This document shows positions 25,742 through 35,077 of a DNA stretch of 52,256 nucleotides, piece after piece. The notes under the pieces are model-generated. The model made no database searches. It saw only the letters and a list, made by a program, of their open reading frames with translations, and was not told the DNA's origin. The position numbers were made by a program, and so were the translations under genes. Position 1 is the first letter of the stretch. Every line of letters begins with the position of its first letter. The stretch spans positions 1 to 52,256 of the forward strand of contig CAYMEW010000031.1 in assembly GCA_964389755.1 (NCBI GenBank). The letters are read 5' to 3'. The stretch is from JBBSUQ01 sp964389755 (GTDB lineage: Bacteria > Bacteroidota > Bacteroidia > Flavobacteriales_D > Crocinitomicaceae).

Positions 25742-27841
25742 ATGAAACTGACCGTGCACACTGTCTTATTTGGCCTGATGTTCCCTTTTGCTGTATTCTC
25801 GCAGCTTTCCGAACAGGAAGTCCGCAACATGGCCGCCCGCGGCGACGAGCAGGAACTCGTTTACGAATCTTCGAACATGATCCGCGATGGTTATTTATAC
25901 CAGGCTGAAATCCTGATCGACGCACTGCTTGAAAAGGATCCGCAACGTCCGAATTACAATTATCGCAAAGGTTTCGTTGTGCTCGAATCGCGCCAGGATT
26001 TCGAAACGGCCCTGCCCTATCTGGAAAAGGCGGTCAGCAATACCGATAAGAATTACGACCTCTACAGCGCCGGTGAAAGAAGTGCTTCTGTCGATGCCTA
26101 CTATTACCTCGCCAAATGCTATCACCTCAACGTGGAACTCGATAAAGCGCGCACTTACTATCAGCGTTTCATTGCGGAAAGTAACAAAAAGTCGCCGCTC
26201 GTGGATCAGGCTCAACTCGGGCTCAAACAGTGCGACGTGGCCGAGCGCCTGCTGGCAAATCCCAAGCAAAATGTTAGCCTGAAAAACATCGGTTCGCCGG
26301 TTAACTCAAAATATCCTGACTATTCTCCCGTGATTTCGCTAGATGGTGCAGCGCTGTATTTCACTTCGAAACGTCCGTGGGAAAACGAAGCGACAGAAAC
26401 TTATCGCGACCCGAAACTCAACCAGTACCCGGAAGATATATACGTTTCGTACAAAGACTTCGACGGAAAGTGGGAAGCACCGGTAAGACTGGATATGAGC
26501 CTGCCGGACCGCAACGAGGCAACCATGGCCGTAAGCCCGGATGAACGACGCATTTATGTCTACAAAGACAATGTGGGTTACGGGGATGTTTATTTTTCCG
26601 ATTTTCGCACGAACCGATTCCGGGAAGTGGAAGCTTTTGACGTTGAAGGTGTTAATACCCAATACTGGGAACCACATGCCATTGTGTCTGCCGACGGACA
26701 AACGCTCTATTTTGTTTCCGAGCGTCCGGAAGGCTTCGGCGGTCGCGACATCTACCGACTTATTAAACTTCCGGACGGGAACTGGAGCAAACCGCAAAAC
26801 CTCGGTCCGACGATCAATACGCCTTACGACGAAGACGCGCCCTTTATTTCCGTGGACAATAAAACACTGTATTACGCCAGCAACGGTCCGGAAAGTATGG
26901 GCGGTTTCGACATTATGGTCAGTGTGCGTGATGAAGAGCGGAACTGGTCAACCCCGATCAACCTCGGTTCGCCCGTTAATTCAACCGGAGACGATGTCTT
27001 TTACACAACTACCATCGACGGACGGACGGCTTACCTCACATCTTTCCGGAAAGGAGGAACGGGTGAAAAAGATATTTACGAAATTCAGAACGACTACCTG
27101 AGCAGTGATCGGATTGCGGTATTGAAGGGAAGGATCAAAACCACGGACGGCAGTTCACTTCCGGAAGGTTTGTTCGTACGGCTCGCCTGTGCGAACTGCG
27201 GAGAGGATTTTCAATGGGAAACCGAGCCACGTCCGCGTGACGGCGGGTTTATATCCGCGCTTGAACCTTGTCGTGATTACGAAATCGTGTTGCTGAAGAA
27301 GGACGGGACCGAAGAATTTTACCGGGAATCATTGAAAACCGATTGTCAAAAGAGTTTCGAGGAACTTTACCGTGAATTCTTACTGGATCCGCAGACCATG
27401 ACGATCGTTCCGCCGAAAGATACGAGTACGCTTGTGGAGGCTCCCCCGGTTGAAGTCAGGAATTACGAAAACATCGCACTTCACCACGAGTTCGGCTACA
27501 ACGAGAACAAACTCAATGTGCGAAAAGGCGAATTGAAACGCTTCATGAAACAACTTGAAAAACAAGTGGAGGACGGCAGGTCCAAGATCGTGATTACAAT
27601 TCGTTCTTCCGCTTCACATGTTCCGACGCAAACATATAATTCGAACGAAGAGTTGGCAGGTCTTCGTGCGGAAAACATCAAATATGACCTGATGAACTAC
27701 ATCGATCAGCACCCGAAACTCAAAGGATTCGTGGTGGTTGTGATTGCCGAAGCGAGCGTGAACGGGCCGTCATACGCAGATGATGCACGTCAGCGGGACA
27801 AATACCGTCCGTATCAGTATATCGACCTGCAGACGGAGTGA
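25742..27841 (+). CDS. TPR/PD40-propeller/OmpA-like envelope protein, copy 1 (PorE-like architecture)
   Basis: A 699-residue exported protein. The ATG at 25742 is chosen over a TTG inside the terminator T run. Order of parts: signal peptide (about 1-19, FPFAVFSQ); TPR-like helices (about 25-175, PYLEKAVSNTDKNYDLYSA); a PD40 beta-propeller (about 190-430) with repeated blades such as PVISLDGAALYFTSKR, TLYFVSERPEGFGGRDIY and TLYYASNGPESMGGFDI; a carboxypeptidase-regulatory-like domain (about 440-530, VLKGRIKTTDGSSLPEG); and a C-terminal OmpA-like domain (about 575-699). The same order is known for PorE of the type IX secretion system. The OmpA-like part keeps LRAEN but lacks the usual TDxxGSxxYN aspartate, so peptidoglycan binding may be weak. 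Its paralogue of identical length follows. Confidence 0.82.
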   Translation: MKLTVHTVLFGLMFPFAVFSQLSEQEVRNMAARGDEQELVYESSNMIRDGYLYQAEILIDALLEKDPQRPNYNYRKGFVVLESRQDFETALPYLEKAVSNTDKNYDLYSAGERSASVDAYYYLAKCYHLNVELDKARTYYQRFIAESNKKSPLVDQAQLGLKQCDVAERLLANPKQNVSLKNIGSPVNSKYPDYSPVISLDGAALYFTSKRPWENEATETYRDPKLNQYPEDIYVSYKDFDGKWEAPVRLDMSLPDRNEATMAVSPDERRIYVYKDNVGYGDVYFSDFRTNRFREVEAFDVEGVNTQYWEPHAIVSADGQTLYFVSERPEGFGGRDIYRLIKLPDGNWSKPQNLGPTINTPYDEDAPFISVDNKTLYYASNGPESMGGFDIMVSVRDEERNWSTPINLGSPVNSTGDDVFYTTTIDGRTAYLTSFRKGGTGEKDIYEIQNDYLSSDRIAVLKGRIKTTDGSSLPEGLFVRLACANCGEDFQWETEPRPRDGGFISALEPCRDYEIVLLKKDGTEEFYRESLKTDCQKSFEELYREFLLDPQTMTIVPPKDTSTLVEAPPVEVRNYENIALHHEFGYNENKLNVRKGELKRFMKQLEKQVEDGRSKIVITIRSSASHVPTQTYNSNEELAGLRAENIKYDLMNYIDQHPKLKGFVVVVIAEASVNGPSYADDARQRDKYRPYQYIDLQTE

Positions 27842-27922
27842 CGTTTCAACTAACGTCGCTGGCTTTCAGGTGTTTTTTGCAACCAAATTACAAAAGAGCC
27901 GTATACCTTGCTAAATATTTAA

Positions 27923-27930
27923 TATTTTTG
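27923..27930 (+). promoter_or_regulatory. Putative -7 box between the tandem paralogues
   Basis: TATTTTTG, 20 bases before the ATG of the second paralogue. The nearest TTG upstream is only 12 bases away, so the -33 element is uncertain. Confidence 0.4.
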
Positions 27931-27950
27931 GACTGCATAATATCCTATAA

Positions 27951-30050
27951 ATGAAATTTCTAAAACCTATTACGCTGTTACTATTGATCTGTTCCTGTGC
28001 CCCGGCCTTTGCACAGATCACCAAAGAAGAAATCAATTCAATCGCACAATCATCCGATGAAGGTGAAATTGTAATGGCCTCTTCCCAGATGCTGCAAGAA
28101 GGATATCTGTATTATGCGGATATCCTGTCTGATCGCCTGCTTGAGATGCGGCCGGAAAGCGCAAACTATCATTATCGAAAAGGCTATATCCTGCTGATGA
28201 TGAACCGCGATTATAAGGCGGCGATTCCGCATCTCGAGAAAGCCGTGGCCAATACCGATAAAAACTACGACCTGTACTCCGCGAAGGAAGAAAGAGCATC
28301 CGTTGACGCGTTCTATTACCTCGGTTATGCTTATCACCTCGACAGTGAATTTGCGAAAGCACGGGAAAACATGGACAAGTTCATTGCACAATCCCGGAAA
28401 AAATCCGATTTACTGCCCGAAGCACAGTTGCGACTGAAGCAAATCGCGGTGGCGGAGCGCATTTCAAAAGAACCCTCACACGGTTACATCAAGAACCTCG
28501 GCGAAGCTGTGAACTCGGAAAACCCGGAGTATGCGCCTGTAATTTCACTGGACGGATCCGCACTGTACTTTACCTCCCGTCGCGAATGGGCGAACAACGA
28601 AACCGAAGCGTATCGCGATCAGCGTCTCAACCAGTTTCCGGAAGATATTTATGTAAGTTATATGGATTTCGATTCGAGCTGGGTCAATGCCACGCGACTG
28701 GGATTCTGTAAACCTGAACGCAACGAGGCTACCATTGCTGTGTCCACGGATGAGCGTCGTCTCTTCCTCTACCAGGACAACAGTGGTTTCGGAGACATTT
28801 TCTTTACCGATTTCTATGCTAACAAGTTCCAGGAGATCAAACCGCTGGAGATCGACGGTGTGAATTCCGAATACTGGGAAACGCACTGCGTCGTGTCACC
28901 CGACGGCAAACTGCTCTTTTTCGTATCCGAACGCCCCGATGGTTACGGTGGCCGCGATATATACTACATGACCAAAAAAGCAGACGGGACCTGGACGGAA
29001 GCTAAAAATATGGGGCCCGTGATCAACACCGAGTACGACGAGGACGCGCCCTTCATTTCGTTTGACAACCGAACACTTTATTTCGCAAGCAACGGCCCGA
29101 CAAGTATGGGTGGTTTCGATATCTTCTCTTCCACGATCGGTTCGGATAATGTGTGGTCAACACCGCAAAACCTCGGTCTGCCCTACAACTCCACGAACGA
29201 CGATATCTTTTTTACGACAACCGTGGATGGCACGCACGGATACCTTACCTCTTTCCGTGAAAACGGGCTTGGAGAAAAGGATATTTACGAGGTCAAGACC
29301 GATAAGATCGGTGTGGAGAACGTGGCCGTGTTGAAAGGAAAGATCAAAACCAAAGACGGTGCGCCGTTGCCGGAAGACGTGGCCATTCTCGTTAAACTAC
29401 AATGTACCGATTGTGAAGAGGACGCTTCAGCGGAACGTCGCATCTACCCGCGCCTGAAAGACGGTTTGTTCCTCACCGGTCTGCAGCCCTGCAAAACGTA
29501 TAAACTGTCTTACATCAACGCCACGGCAGACAACCTCATGAAGCTCGACTCGATCAAAACCGATTGCTCGGCCGAGTATCGCGAATATTACCGCGAATAC
29601 CTGCTCGACGTTGACCGTATGGCCTTCGTCGACGACACCGTTGTTTCACCGATTAACCCTCCGGTTGCAGGAAGTTATAGCGATCCGAAAATGGAACGGG
29701 ACTTTGGTTACAACGTAAACAAAGCCTCCCTGAACGATCCGTCAGTTAAGACTTTCCTGGCGCAAGTCGATAAACAGATGGCCGCAGGAAGACAGGAGAT
29801 CACCATTGAGATCAGTGCGTCGGCATCGAAAGTTCCGACCACAACTTACGGTGACAACCAGACCCTGGCCCGTTTACGTGCCGATAACATGAAAAAACTC
29901 ATCGAAGATTACTTTAAAAGCAAGAATTACAGCGGAAAAGTAACTGTTGTGGTAAGCAGCGTCATTGTTTCCGGTCCTGATTACGCCGGAGACGCTTCCA
30001 ACACCGAAAAATATGCCCCGTATCAGTATGTTCGTCTGAATACAAAGTAA
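27951..30050 (+). CDS. TPR/PD40-propeller/OmpA-like envelope protein, copy 2
   Basis: A 699-residue paralogue of the preceding gene, with the same layout: signal peptide (KFLKPITLLLLICSCAPAFAQ, split near residue 22; LICSC could also be read as a lipobox), TPR helices (PHLEKAVANTDKNYDLYSAK), PD40 propeller (PVISLDGSALYFTSRREW, LLFFVSERPDGYGGRDIYY and TLYFASNGPTSMGGFDIF), a regulatory-like beta domain (VLKGKIKTKDGAPLPED) and a divergent OmpA-like end (LARLRADNMKKLIEDYF). By eye the propeller and TPR regions are far more alike than the C-terminal 170 residues. A 109-base spacer with its own -7 box separates the two. A role in outer-membrane or T9SS assembly is inferred from architecture only. 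Confidence 0.82.
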   Translation: MKFLKPITLLLLICSCAPAFAQITKEEINSIAQSSDEGEIVMASSQMLQEGYLYYADILSDRLLEMRPESANYHYRKGYILLMMNRDYKAAIPHLEKAVANTDKNYDLYSAKEERASVDAFYYLGYAYHLDSEFAKARENMDKFIAQSRKKSDLLPEAQLRLKQIAVAERISKEPSHGYIKNLGEAVNSENPEYAPVISLDGSALYFTSRREWANNETEAYRDQRLNQFPEDIYVSYMDFDSSWVNATRLGFCKPERNEATIAVSTDERRLFLYQDNSGFGDIFFTDFYANKFQEIKPLEIDGVNSEYWETHCVVSPDGKLLFFVSERPDGYGGRDIYYMTKKADGTWTEAKNMGPVINTEYDEDAPFISFDNRTLYFASNGPTSMGGFDIFSSTIGSDNVWSTPQNLGLPYNSTNDDIFFTTTVDGTHGYLTSFRENGLGEKDIYEVKTDKIGVENVAVLKGKIKTKDGAPLPEDVAILVKLQCTDCEEDASAERRIYPRLKDGLFLTGLQPCKTYKLSYINATADNLMKLDSIKTDCSAEYREYYREYLLDVDRMAFVDDTVVSPINPPVAGSYSDPKMERDFGYNVNKASLNDPSVKTFLAQVDKQMAAGRQEITIEISASASKVPTTTYGDNQTLARLRADNMKKLIEDYFKSKNYSGKVTVVVSSVIVSGPDYAGDASNTEKYAPYQYVRLNTK

Positions 30051-30070
30051 AAAAGCATCTGATTTTGAGG

Positions 30071-30103
30071 AAAGTCCGGGACCGATGTTCCGGACTTTTT
30101 TTT
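30071..30103 (+). terminator. Rho-independent terminator after the second paralogue
   Basis: A 9-bp perfect stem (AAAGTCCGG with CCGGACTTT), 10-nt loop and a T run, 20 bases past the stop codon. Confidence 0.92.
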
Positions 30104-30118
30104 CGCCTGAATAAAAGC

Positions 30119-30126
30119 TATATTTG
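30119..30126 (+). promoter_or_regulatory. Putative -7 box for the exonuclease operon
   Basis: TATATTTG, ending 24 bases before the ATG at 30151. The in-frame TTG at 30124 lies inside this box and is therefore unlikely to be the start. Confidence 0.5.
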
Positions 30127-30150
30127 CCGAAACACTCCGAAACAAAACCA

Positions 30151-30996
30151 ATGAACTTAAAACTGACGCGTCCCCTTGCCATTTTTGACCTGGAAGCAAC
30201 GGGTATTAATATCACACAGGACCGCATTTGCGAGATCGCGATCATTCGCGTGGAACCGGACGGAACCGAAACGCGTTACATTAAACGAGTGAATCCCGGT
30301 ATCCCGATCCCCCCGGAAGTGAGTGAAATTCACGGCATCACCGATGAAGATGTGAAGAACGAGTCGTCTTTTAAAGAACTTGCCGCAGAGATCAGTGCCT
30401 TTATCGAAGGTGCCGACCTGGTGGGATACAATTCAAACAAATTCGACATCCCGATGCTTGCGGAAGAATTCCTGCGCGCAGAGTTCCCGATCGATCTTTC
30501 GGCCCGGAAATTCGTGGACGTTCAGAATATTTTTCACAAAATGGAACAACGCACACTCGTGGCGGCTTACCGTTTTTATTGCGAAAAGGAACTCGACCAG
30601 GCGCACAGTGCCATGCACGACACGGAAGCCACCTGGGAAGTACTCAAAGCACAACTGGACCGTTACAAAGACCTCAATAACGACATCGACTTTCTCTGCG
30701 AATTTTCACGGGCCAACGCAAACAAGGTTTTGGACTTTGCCGGCCGCATTGCGGAAAACGACAAAGGACAGGCTATATATAATTTCGGAAAGCACAAAGG
30801 AAAGACCCTCCGCCAGGTAGCCAAAGAAGAGCCCGGGTATTACGGTTGGATGCTCGATGCCGATTTCCCGCTGTACACCAAACAGGTTTTGCGCGAACAG
30901 ATGGAAAAGATCAAGGCGGAAAATGCCAAATACAAGGAGCGCAAAGAGGAAGAAATGCAGAATAAACTCGAAGCACTTAAAAACAAGTTCAAATAA
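30151..30996 (+). CDS. DEDDh 3'-5' exonuclease (DNA polymerase III epsilon-like)
   Basis: A 281-residue nuclease. The exonuclease core shows FDLEATG (12-18, metal ligands Asp13 and Glu15), EIHGITDEDV, VGYNSNKFDIPML with the third Asp, and HSAMHDTEAT with the general-base His and fourth Asp: the DEDDh order of the epsilon/RNase T family. The C-terminal extension (about 205-245, YNFGKHKGKTLRQVAKEEPGYYGWML) is a small module seen in Bacteroidota homologues, followed by a charged helix. It acts in the cytoplasm in proofreading or repair; whether it is the replicative proofreader is not shown. Its TAA overlaps the ATG of the following gene by one base. Confidence 0.9.
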   Translation: MNLKLTRPLAIFDLEATGINITQDRICEIAIIRVEPDGTETRYIKRVNPGIPIPPEVSEIHGITDEDVKNESSFKELAAEISAFIEGADLVGYNSNKFDIPMLAEEFLRAEFPIDLSARKFVDVQNIFHKMEQRTLVAAYRFYCEKELDQAHSAMHDTEATWEVLKAQLDRYKDLNNDIDFLCEFSRANANKVLDFAGRIAENDKGQAIYNFGKHKGKTLRQVAKEEPGYYGWMLDADFPLYTKQVLREQMEKIKAENAKYKERKEEEMQNKLEALKNKFK

Positions 30997-31604
30997 TGAA
31001 GATCATTTTTATCGGCAGGAATTATTCCGACCATGCCAGGGAAATGAATGCACCAGTTCCGGAAAAACCCGTTTTTTTTCTCAAACCGGATACGTCGCTC
31101 CTGAAAGCTCCTGAAAAGTTCTATCTACCCGAATTCACAAATGACCTGCATTACGAATGCGAACTGGTATACCGGATCGACAAGCCCGGGAAGCATATTT
31201 CAGAAAAATTTGCCCGGAACTACTATTCGTCGGTTTCCCTGGGAATTGATTTTACTGCCCGCGATCTGCAACAGGAATGCAAGGAAAAGGGACTTCCGTG
31301 GGAAATTGCCAAGGCATTTGAGAACAGTGCTCCCCTCTCCGACCGCTTTCTGTCTCTGAAAGACACGGATCCGCTTTTACCGTTCCATTTATTGAAAAAC
31401 GGTGAAAAAGTACAGGAAGGTAATACCGAACAACAAATTTTCCCGATCGACCGCATCATTGCGTACGTGTCACAGTTCTTCACATTAAAAACCGGTGACC
31501 TGATCTATACCGGAACTCCTGCCGGTGTTGGGCCGGTCAGTTTGGGTGATCGCCTCGAAGGCTTCATCGGTTCCGAAAAAATGTTTGATTTTACGATCAG
31601 TTAG
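30996..31604 (+). CDS. Fumarylacetoacetate hydrolase (FAH) family protein
   Basis: A 202-residue FAH-superfamily protein, the short single-domain type (FAHD1/YcgM-like), which acts as oxaloacetate decarboxylase or acylpyruvate hydrolase. Seen: KIIFIGRNYSDHAREM (2-17), the metal-binding ECELVYRI (with Glu ligands), LGIDFTARDLQQE, WEIAKAFENSAPLS, and the terminal GDLIYTGTPAGVGPV. The length is at the lower end of the family but no motif is missing. It is translationally coupled to the exonuclease gene (TAATG). It converges with the phosphoglycosyltransferase gene, with only 3 bases between stop codons. Confidence 0.9.
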   Translation: MKIIFIGRNYSDHAREMNAPVPEKPVFFLKPDTSLLKAPEKFYLPEFTNDLHYECELVYRIDKPGKHISEKFARNYYSSVSLGIDFTARDLQQECKEKGLPWEIAKAFENSAPLSDRFLSLKDTDPLLPFHLLKNGEKVQEGNTEQQIFPIDRIIAYVSQFFTLKTGDLIYTGTPAGVGPVSLGDRLEGFIGSEKMFDFTIS

Positions 31605-31607
31605 GCT

Positions 31608-32999
31608 TTATTTTCCTTTTGCCCTTACGATAATGATAACCGTGTAGAGCATGATCTTCAGGTCGAGTGCCAGCGAACGGTTCTTTAAGTAAAGGAGGTC
31701 ATATTTCATGCGCTGGATCATCTGGTCCACACTTTCCGCGTAGCCGTATTTTACCTGTCCCCAGGAAGTGATCCCGGGCCTCACCTTTGTAAGTTGGGTG
31801 AATTGCGGTTCGATGCGAATGATCTGGTCAATATAGAATTGACGTTCCGGACGCGGACCAACCAGTGACATATCCCCTTTCAACACATTGTAGAACTGTG
31901 GAAACTCATCGAAGCGCATCTTCCGCATGAACTTGCCGGAACGCGTAATGCGCGAATCATTCGCCGAAGAAAGTTGTGGCCCCGATTGTTCGGCATCCGT
32001 ATACATTGTACGGAACTTGATGATGCGAAAAGGTTTTCCGTGCAGGCCGATGCGTTCCTGGCTAAAAAAGACGGGGCCGCGGGAAGACGTTTTGACGAGG
32101 ATCGCCAGGACGATGTAAACGGGCAACAATAAGATCATGGCAATGGTGGAAATGACGATATCAGTTGCGCGTTTAATACTTTGCTGCCAAATGGGCATCG
32201 GGTCCGGATTCACTTCGATCAGGAGTGCCCCGAAAATATTGGTCATTTTCACGCTTCCCGAAAGAATATCGTACATATCGGGCAGGATTTTAATGATCAC
32301 ATCGCTTCCTTCCAGCCTCCCGAGTAGGTTTCTCAAACGTTCATGTTCGGTGGTTTCCAGTGCAATGATCACTTCTTCGATGTCATGTTCCTTTAGAATA
32401 GCCTCGAGTTGATCGGCGTGTCCAAGGTAGGGTAACTGGTCCTGCAGGTCCCGGTCGATCCCGTTGAGATTTGCGAAACCGACGAAGTTGTTTCCCACTC
32501 CTTTCGGCAGGGAATTGATCTCGGAGAAGATCGCCACGGCCTTTTCACTTCCACCGATCAGCAAGGTGCGGTATCCCCATTTTCGAGAGTGCACGAAGCC
32601 GACCACGATGCTTGTAAAAATGAGACGGGGAATAAAGACACACAGGAAATGCGTCCCGGCAAGTATCAGGATGGAATTGTAAAATGTTTTATAACTCGTG
32701 ACCTGGTCGTCCAGCAGCAGGGTAAAGAAAATCACGATCGAGCCGAAAACGGTGGCCACAAAGGTGAGGTTAAAGATCTTCATGCGGTAGATCCGTCGTA
32801 CATCGTGATAAGTACCCTGCAGGGAATAGAACAAAACCCAGGCAATGGGAACCAGGGCAATTCCCCAGAAAAAGGTTTCGTCTACCTGGAAGTCGGTCCG
32901 TTCAATGTAAATTTTGCGCAGGTAGAAGAAGAGTCCCCACGAAAGCATGGAACTCAGAAAGTCGATTAACAGCAGCGCAAAACCGGTACGTTTTTTCAT
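31608..32999 (-). CDS. Polyprenyl-phosphate sugar phosphotransferase (initiating, PF02397)
   Basis: A 463-residue initiating phosphoglycosyltransferase that would load the first sugar phosphate on undecaprenyl phosphate for surface polysaccharide synthesis. There are four N-terminal transmembrane helices (about 8-130), a Rossmann CoA_binding_3 domain (about 145-255), one further helix (about 283-303) and the catalytic PF02397 domain: SRGPVFFSQERIG, KFRTMYTDAE (328-337), RFDEFPQFYNVLKGDMSLVGPRPE with the catalytic Asp364-Glu365 dyad, and VRPGITSWGQV. All active-site blocks are intact, unlike in the GT2 fusion at 22283-24241. It is the last gene of a minus-strand operon with a lipoprotein (3-base gap) and an oxidoreductase. 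The sugar used is unknown. Confidence 0.93.
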   Translation of the reverse strand: MKKRTGFALLLIDFLSSMLSWGLFFYLRKIYIERTDFQVDETFFWGIALVPIAWVLFYSLQGTYHDVRRIYRMKIFNLTFVATVFGSIVIFFTLLLDDQVTSYKTFYNSILILAGTHFLCVFIPRLIFTSIVVGFVHSRKWGYRTLLIGGSEKAVAIFSEINSLPKGVGNNFVGFANLNGIDRDLQDQLPYLGHADQLEAILKEHDIEEVIIALETTEHERLRNLLGRLEGSDVIIKILPDMYDILSGSVKMTNIFGALLIEVNPDPMPIWQQSIKRATDIVISTIAMILLLPVYIVLAILVKTSSRGPVFFSQERIGLHGKPFRIIKFRTMYTDAEQSGPQLSSANDSRITRSGKFMRKMRFDEFPQFYNVLKGDMSLVGPRPERQFYIDQIIRIEPQFTQLTKVRPGITSWGQVKYGYAESVDQMIQRMKYDLLYLKNRSLALDLKIMLYTVIIIVRAKGK

Positions 33000-33002
33000 T
33001 GA

Positions 33003-33917
33003 TCAGAAGTGAACCACGCGTATGTTATCGATGTAAATGTCGGATTCGGAAAGCCCGGAATCTTCCAGTGCCGCCTGGAAAGAGATCTCGAAATAAGAGC
33101 CGCTCGCCGAAGCGGAGACGATTTCCCGCAGGTTGATGTATATTTTCTTCCAGACATCTTCGCCGGGTGTTTGCTTATTGAGCTGAATATTCGGATTGTT
33201 CTTTACTTCGGTAGGAGAAATCGCGATCAGGCCCTGCAACAGCGGATTTGTATTCCTATAATCAATCTCGAGGTAGATCTCCGAGCTAAACGGGAGGTTG
33301 AGCTGTGCGTTGGTATATCCGCTCCAGGTCGAATGATCGCTGTCGAAATGTACCCATCCGTAACGACCTGTATTTGAAATTGCCGGATCGTTGGCGATAA
33401 TGAGCGTATTATTTTGCGAGGGGTCGTTCTCAATGTCGGAAACCGTATCTTCAAAATCTTCATAATACGCTTTGACGGATGCGGCATATTGTGTCACCGG
33501 ATCGATAGACAGTGTTTCATTTTGCACGAGGTCCATGTAAACAATGTACGGATCGGTAAACGGATACATCCGTTTGGTTGCCGAGATGCCGTTATCCTTG
33601 ATAGCCGGGTAGATCGCTATTTTCGCATTTCCCGATACAAGCAGCGGAATCTTAACGGGTAGTTCGAAAACGCCAATCAGTTTGTCGTTAACATAGACCC
33701 AGGCATCCGTAAAATTATTGAGCTCCAGATCCCCCAGCGGATACTGTGCATTCGGATTATCCTGTACGGTCCATTTGCCGATTTCCAGCCAACTCGGAGC
33801 GGGATTATTTTTAACACAGGAATTATTCAGAAACCCGACAGGAAGCAGCATCAACAGCAGTATTGCAATCCTCGGCGGGATAAATTTTATGTTACGAATC
33901 AAACTCATAGCTTTCAT
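33003..33917 (-). CDS. Hypothetical lipoprotein, beta-rich
   Basis: A 304-residue protein I do not assign to a named family. The N-terminus is a lipoprotein signal (RIAILLLMLLPVGFLNNSC, lipid Cys near residue 34), so it should sit in the inner or outer membrane facing the periplasm or surface. The rest is rich in beta-type sequence: a PEGA-like stretch (DAWVYVNDKLIGVFELPVKI) and a C-terminal jelly-roll-like region (SEIYLEIDYRNTNPLLQGL to ESDIYIDNIRVVHF). It lies 3 bases upstream of the initiating transferase and 42 bases downstream of the Gfo/Idh/MocA gene, which suggests a part in surface glycan or envelope assembly; that is inference from position only. Met4 is an alternative start. Confidence 0.75.
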   Translation of the reverse strand: MKAMSLIRNIKFIPPRIAILLLMLLPVGFLNNSCVKNNPAPSWLEIGKWTVQDNPNAQYPLGDLELNNFTDAWVYVNDKLIGVFELPVKIPLLVSGNAKIAIYPAIKDNGISATKRMYPFTDPYIVYMDLVQNETLSIDPVTQYAASVKAYYEDFEDTVSDIENDPSQNNTLIIANDPAISNTGRYGWVHFDSDHSTWSGYTNAQLNLPFSSEIYLEIDYRNTNPLLQGLIAISPTEVKNNPNIQLNKQTPGEDVWKKIYINLREIVSASASGSYFEISFQAALEDSGLSESDIYIDNIRVVHF

Positions 33918-33959
33918 GAAGCAGCTTTACAGAAGCGATTTATTAAACGCAGGGAACGC

Positions 33960-34958
33960 TTAAATATTGTCGATTTTTACCATGCTGTTATTTTTCAGCC
34001 TCTCGAGGATCTGGTGCGCCACTTCGAGTGCTTTGTAACCGTCTTCGAGCGAAACCACCGGAACAGTATCCGTATGGATCGCTCCGGCAAAGGTACGCAG
34101 TTCTTCGCGAATCGCATTCACCTCGCCCAGGTTCGGTTTATCAAACAGGATGCGTTTGGAAGGTTTCCCCTCGCCCAGTTCCAGTACCATGTCAAAGGCT
34201 CCAGGTTCTCCCTCAATATCTTCCATGCGAACCACTTCCAGTTCTTTGGTCAGAAAATCGACGCTTATGTAGGCATCCTTCTGGAAGAAACGCGATTTGC
34301 GCATGTTCTTCATCGAAATACGGCTGGCCGTGAGGTTTGCCACGCAACCATTGTCGAACTCGATCCGTGCGTTGGCAATGTCCGGGGTATCGGAAACCAC
34401 CGCAACACCAGAGGCGGATATGCGCCGAATGTTCGATTTGACCACTGAAAGAATAATATCGAGGTCGTGGATCATTAGATCAAGTACTACGGGCACATCC
34501 GTACCACGCGGATTAAACTGTGCCAGGCGGTGCGTTTCGATGAACATGGGCCGGTTAAAATACGGGAGAGCTCCCTGGAAGGCCGGGTTAAACCGTTCAA
34601 CGTGTCCGACCTGCACCTTTACATTTGCTTCTTCAGCCAGGCTCATCAGTGCACGTGCTTCCTGAACCGTTTCCGTAACCGGTTTTTCGATGAACACGTG
34701 TTTACTTCTACGCAGGGCCATGGATGCACACTCGAAATGCGAAAGCGTCGGCGTTACAATGTCAATGCAATCAACGGCATCGATGAGTGCTTCAACAGAA
34801 TCAAAGCGTTTCACTTCGAATTCTTCGACCACGCGGGCGGCATTCGTATCGTTGGGATCGTAAAAACCAATCAGTTCAAATTCTTCGTTCAGTTCTTTGA
34901 TCAGGCGGATGTGGATCTTCCCGAGATGTCCGGCACCGAGTACACCTATTTTGAGCAT
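33960..34958 (-). CDS. Gfo/Idh/MocA family oxidoreductase
   Basis: An NAD(P)-dependent oxidoreductase of 332 residues, probably acting on a (nucleotide) sugar. The N-terminal Rossmann fold shows GVLGAGHLGKIH (4-15), and the family EKPVTETVQEARAL motif lies near residue 95, followed by QVGHVERFNPAF and DLMIHDLDIILS, where the His and Asp are in the active-site positions. The ATG at 34958 is chosen because the upstream TTG is inside a TAATTTTG promoter box. It heads the operon with a lipoprotein and the initiating phosphoglycosyltransferase, in keeping with precursor synthesis for a surface polysaccharide. The exact substrate is unknown. Confidence 0.9.
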   Translation of the reverse strand: MLKIGVLGAGHLGKIHIRLIKELNEEFELIGFYDPNDTNAARVVEEFEVKRFDSVEALIDAVDCIDIVTPTLSHFECASMALRRSKHVFIEKPVTETVQEARALMSLAEEANVKVQVGHVERFNPAFQGALPYFNRPMFIETHRLAQFNPRGTDVPVVLDLMIHDLDIILSVVKSNIRRISASGVAVVSDTPDIANARIEFDNGCVANLTASRISMKNMRKSRFFQKDAYISVDFLTKELEVVRMEDIEGEPGAFDMVLELGEGKPSKRILFDKPNLGEVNAIREELRTFAGAIHTDTVPVVSLEDGYKALEVAHQILERLKNNSMVKIDNI

Positions 34959-34976
34959 GCGATTTTTTGTTTTTAA

Positions 34977-34984
34977 CAAAATTA
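34977..34984 (-). promoter_or_regulatory. Putative -7 box for the oxidoreductase operon
   Basis: TAATTTTG on the minus strand, 18 bases before the ATG at 34958. It overlaps the upstream TTG, arguing for the shorter start. Confidence 0.5.
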
Positions 34985-35077
34985 GCGGTTATTCAGGGAA
35001 GCGACGGAAATATGTTTCCCTTTTTTCAACATTGTTAAAGGAATAACGTCGGATAAGCAAGGAGTGCCGGGATGCTC

